Shown piece by piece: positions 50,154 through 58,922 of a stretch of 62,237 nt of DNA. The notes below the pieces were generated by a model. That model was given only the letters and a program-made list of their open reading frames with translations. It did not search any database and was not told the DNA's origin. Numbering within the stretch: position 1 is the first letter of the stretch; each line of letters begins with the position of its first letter. Both the position numbers and the translations under genes were made by a program. This DNA comes from an uncultured Dorea sp. (GTDB lineage: Bacteria > Bacillota_A > Clostridia > Lachnospirales > Lachnospiraceae), in assembly GCA_910578865.1 (NCBI GenBank), contig CAJTRM010000001.1:1-62237 (forward strand), in the 5' to 3' direction.

Positions 50154-50248
50154 AGTTCTTATCCTTTCAAAACAGCGGAAAACATTTCCATCCGCACTTA
50201 TTAGTATAGACTCTCTGTCCTGTTCCGTCTAATTGAAATAAAAAATAT

Positions 50249-50288
50249 AAAGCGCCTTTTATAGATACCTCCTATAAGCTGGCGCTTT
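50249..50288 (-). terminator. Terminator after the selenium-block LysR gene
   Basis: On the minus strand AAAGCGCC / GGCGCTTT outer arms, with inner TTATAG / CTATAA pairs, followed by ATATTTTTTATTT. The inner pairs coincide with box site 3, so the element may serve as terminator, operator or both. Confidence 0.75.
50259..50277 (-). promoter_or_regulatory. ATAG-N7-CTAT box, site 3 (desulfurase-yedE operon)
   Basis: Minus strand TTATAG-GAGGTAT-CTATAA, 105 bases before the desulfurase start. It lies inside the terminator stem, so its role as an operator is less certain than at the other sites. Confidence 0.5.
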
Positions 50289-50292
50289 TCTT

Positions 50293-51204
50293 TTATTTCT
50301 CAAGCCCGTATACTTCTTTGACTACCTTAATAAAACGTTCCGCGCTCCGCGACATCTGGGCATTTTTGTTATATACAAGGTTAATATCCCGTCCCTCGTC
50401 ACTTTCCGGAATCGGAAATGTCAGAAGCTGCCCTGCCTCCACTTCATCATTCGTGGCAAGCCTGGACAATATAGAAATCCCCATACCCTGGCGCACAGAT
50501 TTCTTAATTGTCTCCTGATTCTCAATACTTGCTATGATATCCAGATCTGACAGTTTAACGCCCGCTTCTTTCAGCTGTGCCTCTGCCTCTTTTCTTGTTC
50601 CCGACCCCTCCTCACGCATAATGATATGCTCTTCCTTCATCCAGGTAATATCTCCGGCGCTCTCTTCTTTCAGCTTCCTATAGCGCTCGGTATTCGGGGC
50701 AATGATCACCAGTTCATCTTTATAAAACGGGATGTATTTGCAGTGCTTCTTTTCCAGCACTGTCCCGGTAAATCCTACATCTACCATGTGATCCACGATC
50801 TGAAGGACTACCTTGCTGCTGTCTGTCTCTATAATCTTAATCTGCTCGTCAGGATAACGCTCATTATAACGCATCAATACTTTTGGGAGCAGATACTGTG
50901 CAGGGATTGTCGAAGCCGCAATGGCAATTCCATGCTTTTTCTCCCCTTTATCTGTCTCAAAGCATTCCTCAATCTTCTTCTGAAGCTCCACCATCTGCTT
51001 CGCGTATTTATAAAGCAATGCCCCATCCTCTGAAAGGCTCACTTCCTTTGTATTTCTCACAAACAGTCTTACATTCAGCTCCTTCTCGAGCGCCGCAATA
51101 TGGGCGCTGACAGTAGGCTGCGTCAGAAACAGATCCTTCGCTGCCTTTGAAAAGCTTCTGCCCTCAGCTACCCTGACAAAAGCCTCTAACTGTTTCAAGT
51201 TCAT
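50293..51204 (-). CDS. Selenium-block LysR family regulator
   Basis: 303 residues. N-terminal HTH (FVRVAEGRSFSKAAKDLFLT, then QPTVSAHIAALEKEL) and the LysR effector domain (GIAIAASTIPAQYLLPKVLM). Its start overlaps the selB stop (TAATG), so it is translated with the Sec machinery. This type of LysR gene is often linked to selenium genes. LysR proteins recognise dyads with T-N11-A, which is exactly what ATAG-N7-CTAT provides, making it the prime candidate for the five boxes described here. Confidence 0.88.
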   Translation of the reverse strand: MNLKQLEAFVRVAEGRSFSKAAKDLFLTQPTVSAHIAALEKELNVRLFVRNTKEVSLSEDGALLYKYAKQMVELQKKIEECFETDKGEKKHGIAIAASTIPAQYLLPKVLMRYNERYPDEQIKIIETDSSKVVLQIVDHMVDVGFTGTVLEKKHCKYIPFYKDELVIIAPNTERYRKLKEESAGDITWMKEEHIIMREEGSGTRKEAEAQLKEAGVKLSDLDIIASIENQETIKKSVRQGMGISILSRLATNDEVEAGQLLTFPIPESDEGRDINLVYNKNAQMSRSAERFIKVVKEVYGLEK

Positions 51205-53117
51205 TAGTATGCCACCCTCTCACTCTCTGCGCCTGTTTTTTTGGTCACCTTAATGCTGTCCATATATTCCAGGATCGGTTTGGCGCTTTTCCTGCTGGTT
51301 TCAAAAATATCCCTTACCTGCGCGATGGTAATCAGCGGATCTTCCTTAAGTCTTTTTTGTATAATATCTTTTGCCTTCTCCATATAATCTGTCAAGGTAT
51401 ACATATCCTCCGTCACCTTCACAGCTTTCTTCTCTTCCAGCAAAATATTAAGGATATCGTCTGCGATTTCCCTCCTGATTCCCCCCAGATCAATTTCTGA
51501 ATACCTCACAAAATCATACCCGGCCTTTTCAAATGCCCGGAGCATAATCCCCGAAGTATCCTCGTAAAGCTTATCCTTACGCACTTCAAACTCCGGTGTC
51601 CCAAGGAATTCGTCCGTCCTCTTAATGTGCCCCTCTTCTTCCAGAAGCTCCAGGATCCTGTCAAATACATTCGGCTTAATCTTCTTAAAATAAGTCATCT
51701 GTACCTCGGCCTTTTTCATACCATAACGGTATGGGTATTGCTCCTCATACGCTTCCAGCGCCTTTTTCAGCACCTGGACTGCCGCCCTCTTAGAATCCGC
51801 ATGCCACACATATGTGTCCTTCCTCATGGCAAATACCGTCACCAGCCCCCGGGCCTCAAGTTCCGCTACAGCCTCCTGCACCTCGGCGGAAGAAAGCGCC
51901 GTAAGCCTGGCAAGCTCTGAAAATGTGATCAATGTTTCTGCATGTCCCCGGACATGCAGCTCGATCACATCCGCGGATGAACCTGATTCCTTGCGTTTCA
52001 GTTCTTCAATCGCCTTCTCCTGGAACCGTTTCTTGATCCCTGGGTTCGGCTCCAGCACTACGCCCCCGCCGATGGTCTCCATAGGAGAATAAAAACGCAC
52101 CACAAATTTATCTCCCCGCCTCACGGCAACCTCTTCCTCCAGCCGAAGCTGCACATATCCGCTTTCTCCCGGCCCGATCTCTTCTTTATCAAGCAGGACT
52201 GCCCTGCAGAGGACTTCGCTTGTCCCTGTGAAAAAGTGAAGCCTTGTATGATTTGTGAGAATCCTCACAGAAGACTTAAGGACGTTCAATTTCACGTCCA
52301 GAAGATCTGTATTCTTCATACTTTGAGGCGGCGCCAGCACGCAGCCCCTGTGTATTTCTTTTTTCTTTACATTTGACAGATTAATCGCAACGCGCTGCCC
52401 CGCATAGCACTCTCTTCTGTCCTGTCCATGCACCTGAATACTCCGGATCTTGCATTCCTTACCAATCGGATACATTTCCAGCGTATCCTCCCTGGAAACC
52501 ATGCCGGACACCAGCGTCCCTGTAATCACAGTCCCGAATCCCGACAGGGTAAATGCACGGTCGATGGGGAGTCTGGGGATGGTATTGATGTCCTTCTCCT
52601 CTACCCCCTCGCCGGCCATCCGCGCAATCATACCGATCAGTTCCGAAAGTCCTTCCCCTGACGCAGCAGAGACTTTGGCAACCGGAGCATCCTCAAGGAA
52701 GGTTCCTTCAAGTTCCTCCCTTACCTCCTCTTCCACCAGTTCCATCCATTCCTCATCTACAAGGTCACATTTATTTAAGACAATAATACTTTTTTCAATC
52801 CCCAGCAAATGCAAAATATCCATATGCTCTCTTGTCTGCGGCATAATACCCTCGTCTGCTGCAATTACAAGAAGCACCAGATCCATGCCGACAACACCGG
52901 CGACCATATTATTAATAAATTTTTCGTGTCCGGGCACATCAATAATTCCCGCACGGTCACCGCCCGGAAGGTCAAAATATGTAAACCCCAGGTCTATGGT
53001 GATCCCTCTCCTCTGTTCTTCCTCCCACCGGTCAGTATTCCTTCCGGTCAGAGCCTTAATCAAGGTCGTTTTGCCGTGGTCAATATGACCGGCTGTGCCG
53101 ATAATTATATTTTTCAT
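51204..53117 (-). CDS. selB: Selenocysteine-specific elongation factor SelB
   Basis: 637 residues from the ATG at 53117 (MKNIIIGTAGHIDHGKTTLI); an ATG at 53123 is equally possible, since the AGGAG overlapping the selA stop lies 4 or 10 bases away. EF-Tu-like GTPase (GHIDHGKTT, DVPGHEKFI, NKCD), beta-barrel domains, and C-terminal winged helices (~residues 380-637) that bind the SECIS hairpin. Delivers Sec-tRNA to UGA in prdB and selD. Confidence 0.97.
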   Translation of the reverse strand: MKNIIIGTAGHIDHGKTTLIKALTGRNTDRWEEEQRRGITIDLGFTYFDLPGGDRAGIIDVPGHEKFINNMVAGVVGMDLVLLVIAADEGIMPQTREHMDILHLLGIEKSIIVLNKCDLVDEEWMELVEEEVREELEGTFLEDAPVAKVSAASGEGLSELIGMIARMAGEGVEEKDINTIPRLPIDRAFTLSGFGTVITGTLVSGMVSREDTLEMYPIGKECKIRSIQVHGQDRRECYAGQRVAINLSNVKKKEIHRGCVLAPPQSMKNTDLLDVKLNVLKSSVRILTNHTRLHFFTGTSEVLCRAVLLDKEEIGPGESGYVQLRLEEEVAVRRGDKFVVRFYSPMETIGGGVVLEPNPGIKKRFQEKAIEELKRKESGSSADVIELHVRGHAETLITFSELARLTALSSAEVQEAVAELEARGLVTVFAMRKDTYVWHADSKRAAVQVLKKALEAYEEQYPYRYGMKKAEVQMTYFKKIKPNVFDRILELLEEEGHIKRTDEFLGTPEFEVRKDKLYEDTSGIMLRAFEKAGYDFVRYSEIDLGGIRREIADDILNILLEEKKAVKVTEDMYTLTDYMEKAKDIIQKRLKEDPLITIAQVRDIFETSRKSAKPILEYMDSIKVTKKTGAESERVAY

Positions 53118-53130
53118 AACCATTGTTCTC

Positions 53131-54558
53131 CTAGCGCTCTGCAATCAGGCTGAATTTCTCCAGCACATCCAGCTCCTTAAGCTGGTCTGTAAGCAATTTG
53201 AAATCTCTTCGGTTCATGGTTCTTACATCCAGCAGGATCGTATCATTGACTGTCCGTGGTATCACCGGCACAGGAAGATGCCGCAGACGCTCCTCCAACT
53301 CCGGCACGCTGATCTTTTCCGGGTGCATCGCCACCGCCGTACTTGCAATCCGCTCCAGGGGCAATGATCCTCCGCCGATCTGGGATTCACACGGAAGAAC
53401 CTCGATCCGGGCCGGAAGCTTCGCAAGCTTCAGCATCCTGCAAAGGCTCCTTGCATCCTTTGACACCTCCTCCAGCGGCTTTGTGATCATACGGAGCACC
53501 GGAATATTTTCCACCGCCTTCTCTTCTGAGAGATACTCCTGAAGTACAAGCTCGAGAGCCGCAGCCGTAAACTTATCAATCCGAAGCGCACGGGTCAGCT
53601 GGTTTTTCTTCATCTTATCAATGTATTTCTTTTTACCGATAATAATACCCGCCTGCGGGCCGCCAAGCAGCTTATCTCCGCTAAAACACACAACATCCGC
53701 GCCCTTTTCAATCGATTCCTGCACCGTCGGCTCATGTGTGATCCCGTACTTTGCAAGATCAATGAGGACCCCGCTTCCAAGATCCTCAATGACCGGGATC
53801 TCATGCTCTCTCGCCATAGGAATCAGTTCGTCTATGCCTACAGAATCCGTAAATCCTACAATTCTGTAGTTGCTCGTATGCACCTTGAGGAGCGCTTTTG
53901 TCTCCTCCGTAATGGCATTTTCATAGTCATCATAGTGGGTCTTATTTGTTGTACCGACCTCCACCAATGTGGCGCCGCTTTGTTCCATCACATCCGGAAT
54001 TCGGAATTTTCCTCCGATCTCCACCAGCTCACCGCGGGACACCACCACTTCTCCGCCTTTTGCCAGGGAGCTTAAGATCAGCATCACTGATGCGGCATTG
54101 TTGTTAACTGCCATGGCGGCCTCTGCCCCTGTAATCTTGCATAAAAGCTTTTCAAAATGGGAATAACGCTCTCCCCGCCGGCCGGCCTCCAAATTATATT
54201 CCAGGTTGGAGTATCCGGTAGTGACTGCCGCCGCACGCTTCATATGCTCATAGCTGATGGGCGCACGCCCGAGATTCGTGTGCAGGATGGTTCCTGTCCC
54301 ATTGATTACCATACGCATATTCGGCGTATGCATGGAAGCAACCGTCATTTCAATGTGATCCTTTAACAGCCTGATCTGATGCCGTGCTTTTTCCTCATCC
54401 TCACACTGACCGATAAACTTACGCAGTTTATCCATTTCAATATGAATGGATTCCATAACGGTTTCCCTGCTGTAGCAGTCTATCATTTCCTTGACTGCTT
54501 CATCCTCCAGCAGCACATCCACCTTCGGAATGCTGCGGTACAACATGTTTCTGTCCAT
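53131..54558 (-). CDS. selA: L-seryl-tRNA(Sec) selenium transferase SelA
   Basis: 475 residues. N-terminal tRNA-binding domain, INGTGTILHTNLGRAP near residue 85, and the PLP lysine in CFSGDKLLGGPQAG (Lys296). Converts Ser-tRNA(Sec) to Sec-tRNA(Sec) with selenophosphate. Normal length. 14 bases from selD. Confidence 0.98.
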   Translation of the reverse strand: MDRNMLYRSIPKVDVLLEDEAVKEMIDCYSRETVMESIHIEMDKLRKFIGQCEDEEKARHQIRLLKDHIEMTVASMHTPNMRMVINGTGTILHTNLGRAPISYEHMKRAAAVTTGYSNLEYNLEAGRRGERYSHFEKLLCKITGAEAAMAVNNNAASVMLILSSLAKGGEVVVSRGELVEIGGKFRIPDVMEQSGATLVEVGTTNKTHYDDYENAITEETKALLKVHTSNYRIVGFTDSVGIDELIPMAREHEIPVIEDLGSGVLIDLAKYGITHEPTVQESIEKGADVVCFSGDKLLGGPQAGIIIGKKKYIDKMKKNQLTRALRIDKFTAAALELVLQEYLSEEKAVENIPVLRMITKPLEEVSKDARSLCRMLKLAKLPARIEVLPCESQIGGGSLPLERIASTAVAMHPEKISVPELEERLRHLPVPVIPRTVNDTILLDVRTMNRRDFKLLTDQLKELDVLEKFSLIAER

Positions 54559-54572
54559 TTTCTCTTCCCTTT

Positions 54573-55613
54573 CTAGAACAATCGTATTAATTTATCACTC
54601 TTCGGGGATACCTTTCCGATCACGGAAACGGCAGTGTCCATCTTCACAGATTCAAAATTCTGAAGCATCGGCTTTAAATCCTTCTCTGCCACACTGATCA
54701 GAAGCCCTCCTGAGGTCTGGGGGTCATAGAGAAGATCCAGATAATGTTCTTCTACAGATCCCGATTCTACCTTTCCGATGGAATACCCTCTGTTCTTATA
54801 AGCCCCGGCCGGAATCAGCCCCATCTTCGCATAAGCAATAGCGTCGGTCAGGTATGCGATATCTTTTACATTAATCTCAAAAGTCACATCACTTGCAGAG
54901 GCCATCTCCACACAATGCCCCAGAAGACCAAACCCGGTAATATCTGTGCAGGCGCTCACATCGTATTTCTCTACTGCCTGCTTTCCTTTCTTGTTCAAGG
55001 ATGCCATCACCTTCTGGGCTTCCCTGATTGCTTCGGGCGACGCCATATCCGCTTTGATGGCCGTATTCACCACGCCGCTTCCGATTTGCTTGGTCAGCAC
55101 AAGGACATCCCCCGGCCTGCACCCATAATTTTTAAAGATTTTGTCAGGATGCACAAACCCGGATACACAGAGTCCATACTTGGGCTCGTCATCCTGGACG
55201 GAATGACCGCCCACCAGCACGGCTCCCGCCTCCTTTACCTTATCTGCCCCGCCCGCCAGGATCTCTCCCAGAATGGCCGGATCAAGGCAATTGGGAAATC
55301 CGACGATATTCAGCGCGACCGCAGGTTCCCCGCCCATAGCCCACACATCACTCAATGAATTGGCAGCGGCAATCTGGCCGAACATATAAGGCTCGTCCAC
55401 GATAGGCGTAAAAAAATCCACCGTCTGGATCATGGCTATGTCGTCGGTTACTTTATAGATCGCGGCATCATCAGAAGTCTCAATACCTACGATCAGATTT
55501 TTATCTTCAAACTTCGGCAGCTTACCCAGAACCTGGGCAAGGGTCTCAGGACCAATCTTGGCCGCTCATCCTGCCGTTTTACTTAAGCTGGTCAGCTTAA
55601 CATCTGTTTTCAT
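54573..55613 (-). CDS. selD: Selenide, water dikinase SelD (selenoprotein, Sec16)
   Basis: 346 residues when the TGA at 55568-55566 is read through: MKTDVKLTSLSKTAG-U-AAKIG, Sec16 at the catalytic position that is Cys in E. coli SelD, with the essential Lys at 19. After it the frame runs unbroken through DDAAIYKVTDDIAMIQ and VDFFTPIVDEPYMFGQIAAA to the stop at 54573. Makes selenophosphate from selenide and ATP. A start placed at the later ATG (55433) would lose the active site. 14-base spacing to selA. Confidence 0.97.
55521..55553 (-). promoter_or_regulatory. Candidate SECIS region of selD
   Basis: Downstream of the UGA in mRNA sense: a small GGUC-CUGA-GACC stem (55553-55542), then CUUGCCCAG-GUU-CUGGGUAAG (55541-55521), nine pairs with one G-U. 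The second is 24 bases after the UGA. One of these, or a combined fold, should be the SelB target. Confidence 0.5.
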
Positions 55614-55741
55614 ATTACAAATATCCTCCTCATAAAGCATGGAACAAAGTTTCTTATATGACAATAAAGGCCGGACTCCCTGCTTGTCTCACAAAGGTCC
55701 GGCCTTTTACACTGGGGCTGAAGAACAGCCTGAAACAGTCC

Positions 55742-56347
55742 CTAAGGTCTGATAATCTTGCTGGCAGACGCCATTGTCTCCACAATACTGTACATATTGG
55801 TCACACTGCCTACTACAAGCTTTTCCTTAAGCCCATAGTAATCCAGGCAGGTACCACAGGTCATGATTTCAACTCCCTGAGCCTCCAGCGACTTGAGATC
55901 CTCCAGCGAGTCAGAACCTTCCGCTGTCAAAGTTGCCCCGCCGTTGTAGAACAGCATGGTCTTCGGCAGTGTATCTAACTGTGTGACTGCAAAAATAAAT
56001 CCTTTGATCAATACTTTGCCCAGTTCGTCATTTCCTATACCCATACGGTCAGAAGAAACTACAACTACCGTGTTGTCCCTCGCATCCGGCATACATGCTG
56101 CTTCCTCATCTCCGCCTGTCTGCGGCGCGCCATCCATCTGAATTGTAATCTTAAACTGTGCATCCCCAAGCTTTTCCGAAGAAACATTACCGCCCGCACT
56201 TGCCGCCATCTTCGTTACATTCTGTACGGCGATCTCATTGTCTACCAAAACCTCGATCGTTTCCGGACCGGTGAGTTCCTGCATTGCCTTTTTTGTTTTG
56301 ATAACCGGGATCGGGCAATTATCTCCCATTGCATTGACTGTGATCAT
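55742..56347 (-). CDS. yedF: Selenium metabolism protein YedF
   Basis: 201 residues, two domains: an N-terminal TusA/SirA-like part (MGDNCPIPVIKTKKAMQELT, CPxP Cys) and a C-terminal DsrE-like part (VVVSSDRMGIGNDELGKVLI, then CGTCLDYYGLKEKL). Found only with Sec or Se-utilising gene sets. Probably handles Se or S as protein-bound persulfide analogues. First gene of yedF-selD-selA-selB-lysR. Confidence 0.93.
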   Translation of the reverse strand: MITVNAMGDNCPIPVIKTKKAMQELTGPETIEVLVDNEIAVQNVTKMAASAGGNVSSEKLGDAQFKITIQMDGAPQTGGDEEAACMPDARDNTVVVVSSDRMGIGNDELGKVLIKGFIFAVTQLDTLPKTMLFYNGGATLTAEGSDSLEDLKSLEAQGVEIMTCGTCLDYYGLKEKLVVGSVTNMYSIVETMASASKIIRP

Positions 56348-56387
56348 CGTGATTCTCCTTCCTCTGCATCTGCCCCGCCATCAACAC

Positions 56388-56406
56388 TTATAGATACATT
56401 CTATCA
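56388..56406 (-). promoter_or_regulatory. ATAG-N7-CTAT box, site 4 (yedF-selD-selA-selB operon)
   Basis: Minus strand TGATAG-AATGTAT-CTATAA, 40 bases before the yedF start and overlapping the stop codon of the PHP gene. One outer base departs from the best form; the gene-proximal half is intact. Confidence 0.65.
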
Positions 56407-57057
56407 CTGATGGCAAGAAAGGTAAATGCTTTTTTTGTTATTTATAATATGGTAATGTCCGTTTTCATAATAAGCCGGACGCATTCTGCCTTTTCGGAAC
56501 TCTGCAAGAAATTCCTCCATCGTCTCTACGTCCTGCGGAAAATAAGTGGCGCATACGCCGACCTTCTCCAGAATATGGCAGTCACTGGAACCGAGCGTAA
56601 AAAGCCCAAGCTCTTTCGCATACTCTGCCGCCCTGACACACGCCTCTATGGATGTGCTTCCGTTAAGCACCTCCAGGCCGTCAAGTCCCCTGACCAAACG
56701 CAGGTTCTCCTCAAGCCCCCGGTTATTGCTGCGGAATGGATGTGCGGCAAAACAAACTCCGCCCTGCGCTTTTACAAGATCAATAAATTCCTGCGCGGAC
56801 ACCCTCTCCCCGGGATAGTGTTCTATCCCGAAAGCCACAATATCCCCCTGAAGAGAAAAATACTCAATTCCCACAAAAATCGGAAAACCAGACTTCCTGA
56901 CATACTCTGCGGCAATCTCCTTAAGCCCCATGCTGTCATGGTCTGTAATGCAGATGGCATCAAGCCCCTTTGACTTCGCAATGCGGACCATATCATCAAG
57001 CTTCAGGAAACTGTCTTTGGAATATGTCATTTCGTGCATATGCATATCAATCAGCAT
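56404..57057 (-). CDS. PHP domain metal-dependent phosphoesterase
   Basis: 217 residues. PHP motifs: DMHMHEMTYSKDS (motif 1), CITDHDSMG (motif 2), FAAHPFRSNNRG (motif 3) and GSSDCHILEKVG (motif 4). Likely hydrolyses a phosphorylated nucleotide or sugar. It sits directly upstream of yedF in the same direction and carries its own ATAG-N7-CTAT box, so it may belong to the selenium regulon, though the family has no known selenium role. Confidence 0.85.
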   Translation of the reverse strand: MLIDMHMHEMTYSKDSFLKLDDMVRIAKSKGLDAICITDHDSMGLKEIAAEYVRKSGFPIFVGIEYFSLQGDIVAFGIEHYPGERVSAQEFIDLVKAQGGVCFAAHPFRSNNRGLEENLRLVRGLDGLEVLNGSTSIEACVRAAEYAKELGLFTLGSSDCHILEKVGVCATYFPQDVETMEEFLAEFRKGRMRPAYYENGHYHIINNKKSIYLSCHQ

Positions 57058-57144
57058 ATCTTCTCTCCTTCACCATATCTATATCTCCATTATATAGGTG
57101 GTATGCAGGGTCTTCAAATAGAGTTTTTTAATATATCATCTTAT

Positions 57145-57163
57145 TTATAGATTTTTTCTATCG
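57145..57163 (-). promoter_or_regulatory. ATAG-N7-CTAT box, site 5 (PHP gene)
   Basis: Minus strand CGATAG-AAAAAAT-CTATAA, 87 bases before the PHP gene. As in site 4 the proximal half is intact and the distal half differs at its outer bases. Confidence 0.6.
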
Positions 57164-57176
57164 ATTGCCAAAACAA

Positions 57177-57205
57177 TTGCTTTTACTTCCGCGTTTTGTT
57201 ACAAT
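57177..57205 (+). promoter_or_regulatory. Promoter of the methyltransferase gene
   Basis: TTGCTT (57177-57182), 17 bases, TACAAT (57200-57205), about 30 bases before the ATG at 57238. Confidence 0.65.
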
Positions 57206-57237
57206 CCTAAGAAGAAAAAGGAAAGGTTCTGTAAATT

Positions 57238-58098
57238 ATGTGGATTGCTGATCACTGGAAAGATTATGAAGTTATAGACTGCAGTAAAGGAGAAAAGCTG
57301 GAACGCTGGGGAGATTACATGCTTGTACGCCCTGACCCGCAGGTCATCTGGGATACCAGGAGGAACCACCGGTCATGGAAGCATCCCAACGGACACTACC
57401 ACCGCAGCAAAAAGGGCGGCGGGGAATGGGAATTCTTTGACCTTCCCAAACAGTGGCAGATTCACTATGGGGAACTCACTTTCAACCTGAAACCCTTCAG
57501 TTTCAAGCATACCGGACTTTTCCCGGAGCAGGCGGCCAACTGGGACTGGTTTTCACAGAAAATAAAAAATGCCGGGCGTCCGGTGAAGGTTCTGAACCTC
57601 TTCGCATACACCGGAGGCGCCACACTGGCCGCCGCTGCCGCCGGGGCGAACGTCACCCACGTAGACGCTTCAAAGGGCATGGTAAACTGGGCGAAGGAAA
57701 ACGCGGCTTCCTCAGGTTTATCGGAGAAACCGATCCGATGGCTGGTAGACGACTGTGTAAAATTTGTAGAGCGGGAGATCCGCCGCGGAAACACTTATGA
57801 TGCTATCATTATGGATCCGCCGTCTTACGGGCGGGGACCCAAAGGCGAGATCTGGAAGATTGAAGATGCCATCCATCCGCTGATCCGGCTGTGCACACAG
57901 GTACTTTCAGAAAAACCGTTATTTTTCCTGATAAATTCTTACACTACCGGTCTGGCTCCGGCTGTCCTTACCTATATGCTGGGGACAGAACTGAAAGCAT
58001 GGAACGGACAGGTGGACTCCCAGGAAATCGGACTGCCGGTTACATGCTCAGGGCTTGTCCTGCCGTGCGGGGCTTCCGGAAGGTGGGAGGCAATTTAA
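57238..58098 (+). CDS. Class I SAM-dependent RNA methyltransferase-like protein
   Basis: 286 residues. SAM-binding motif I VKVLNLFAYTGGATLAAAAA (near residue 120), VDASKGMVNWAKEN, and the base-methyltransferase motif IIMDPPSYGRGP (near residue 195). Resembles the RlmI/RlmL-type catalytic core (PF10672) without a PUA domain. The target is probably rRNA but not identified. Confidence 0.85.
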   Translation: MWIADHWKDYEVIDCSKGEKLERWGDYMLVRPDPQVIWDTRRNHRSWKHPNGHYHRSKKGGGEWEFFDLPKQWQIHYGELTFNLKPFSFKHTGLFPEQAANWDWFSQKIKNAGRPVKVLNLFAYTGGATLAAAAAGANVTHVDASKGMVNWAKENAASSGLSEKPIRWLVDDCVKFVEREIRRGNTYDAIIMDPPSYGRGPKGEIWKIEDAIHPLIRLCTQVLSEKPLFFLINSYTTGLAPAVLTYMLGTELKAWNGQVDSQEIGLPVTCSGLVLPCGASGRWEAI

Positions 58099-58110
58099 AG
58101 AAGTATATGC

Positions 58111-58171
58111 GAAGAAATCAATTTTCGTTCCCGGAAGGCTAATACCTTGCAGGAGCAAAAATTGATTCTTC
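58111..58171. terminator. Bidirectional terminator between methyltransferase and LytTR genes
   Basis: GAAGAAATCAATTTT (58111-58125) pairs with AAAATTGATTCTTC (58158-58171) with one bulged A; it lies between convergent genes. Confidence 0.65.
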
Positions 58172-58187
58172 TGACATAGCTTTTCCC

Positions 58188-58916
58188 TTATATTTTGTCA
58201 AAAGTCTTATGTAGATATTCGTTAAACTGTTTTTTAAAACATGCCGCTCTCTTTTGTGATAAAGGTATTATAGTATCAGAAGCATCATCCATAATAATCT
58301 CACAGCCCTTGATCGACTTTATATGAAATAAATTCACTATAAAACTTTTATGCGGAGACAAAAAACCATATTGCTCAAATTTCTTAATTAATTCTTTTAG
58401 CGTGTATGCAGTGGAATAATATTCTTCTGTCCGTGTCACAATTTTTATTTTTCTCGCAGAATACTCAAAATAATATATGTCCTCGGCCCTGAGTTTTACT
58501 ATTTTTTCATTTGTCTGCAAAGAACAAACAGGATATTTCTGATGATTATCCATATACTTTACAATCTCATCTAATACGTAAAATACCTTTTTCTCAGTAA
58601 CAGGTTTTTGAACATAGTCAAATGCATGGACTTCAAAAATATCCCCCTGAAACTTGCCGGAATCAGTAATATACACTATTTTCGCCACATAATTCCATGT
58701 ACGTATTTTTTTTGCGACATCAATGCCACTATATGGTTCCATCATTAAATCTAAAAATATAATGTCAAACAATAATGAAGACTCCGTCAGCTTACTTCCA
58801 CTATTATATTTTTTGAGAACATATGGTATCTTGTTTTGCTTACAGTATATAGAAAGTATATTTCCTATTTCTTCTACTTCTATATTTTCATCACCGCAAA
58901 TCGCTATCTTAAGCAT
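58188..58916 (-). CDS. LytTR-type response regulator (orphan)
   Basis: 242 residues from the ATG at 58916, 6 bases after AAAAGGAG; an ATG at 58922 overlaps the ribosome binding site. Receiver domain with the phospho-acceptor Asp in FLDLMMEPYSGID (near residue 57) and switch Lys in FDYVQKPVTEKK; LytTR DNA-binding domain at residues ~135-240 (YYFEYSARKIKIVTRTEEYY, SPHKSFIVNLFHIKSI). AgrA/LytR-like. No histidine kinase gene is adjacent. Confidence 0.92.
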   Translation of the reverse strand: MLKIAICGDENIEVEEIGNILSIYCKQNKIPYVLKKYNSGSKLTESSLLFDIIFLDLMMEPYSGIDVAKKIRTWNYVAKIVYITDSGKFQGDIFEVHAFDYVQKPVTEKKVFYVLDEIVKYMDNHQKYPVCSLQTNEKIVKLRAEDIYYFEYSARKIKIVTRTEEYYSTAYTLKELIKKFEQYGFLSPHKSFIVNLFHIKSIKGCEIIMDDASDTIIPLSQKRAACFKKQFNEYLHKTFDKI

Positions 58917-58922
58917 AACCAT

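Noticed and set aside
54573..55433. SelD starting at the ATG at 55433
   Set aside because: This would remove the catalytic N-terminus; reading TGA as Sec gives a full-length protein with a good start at 55613.
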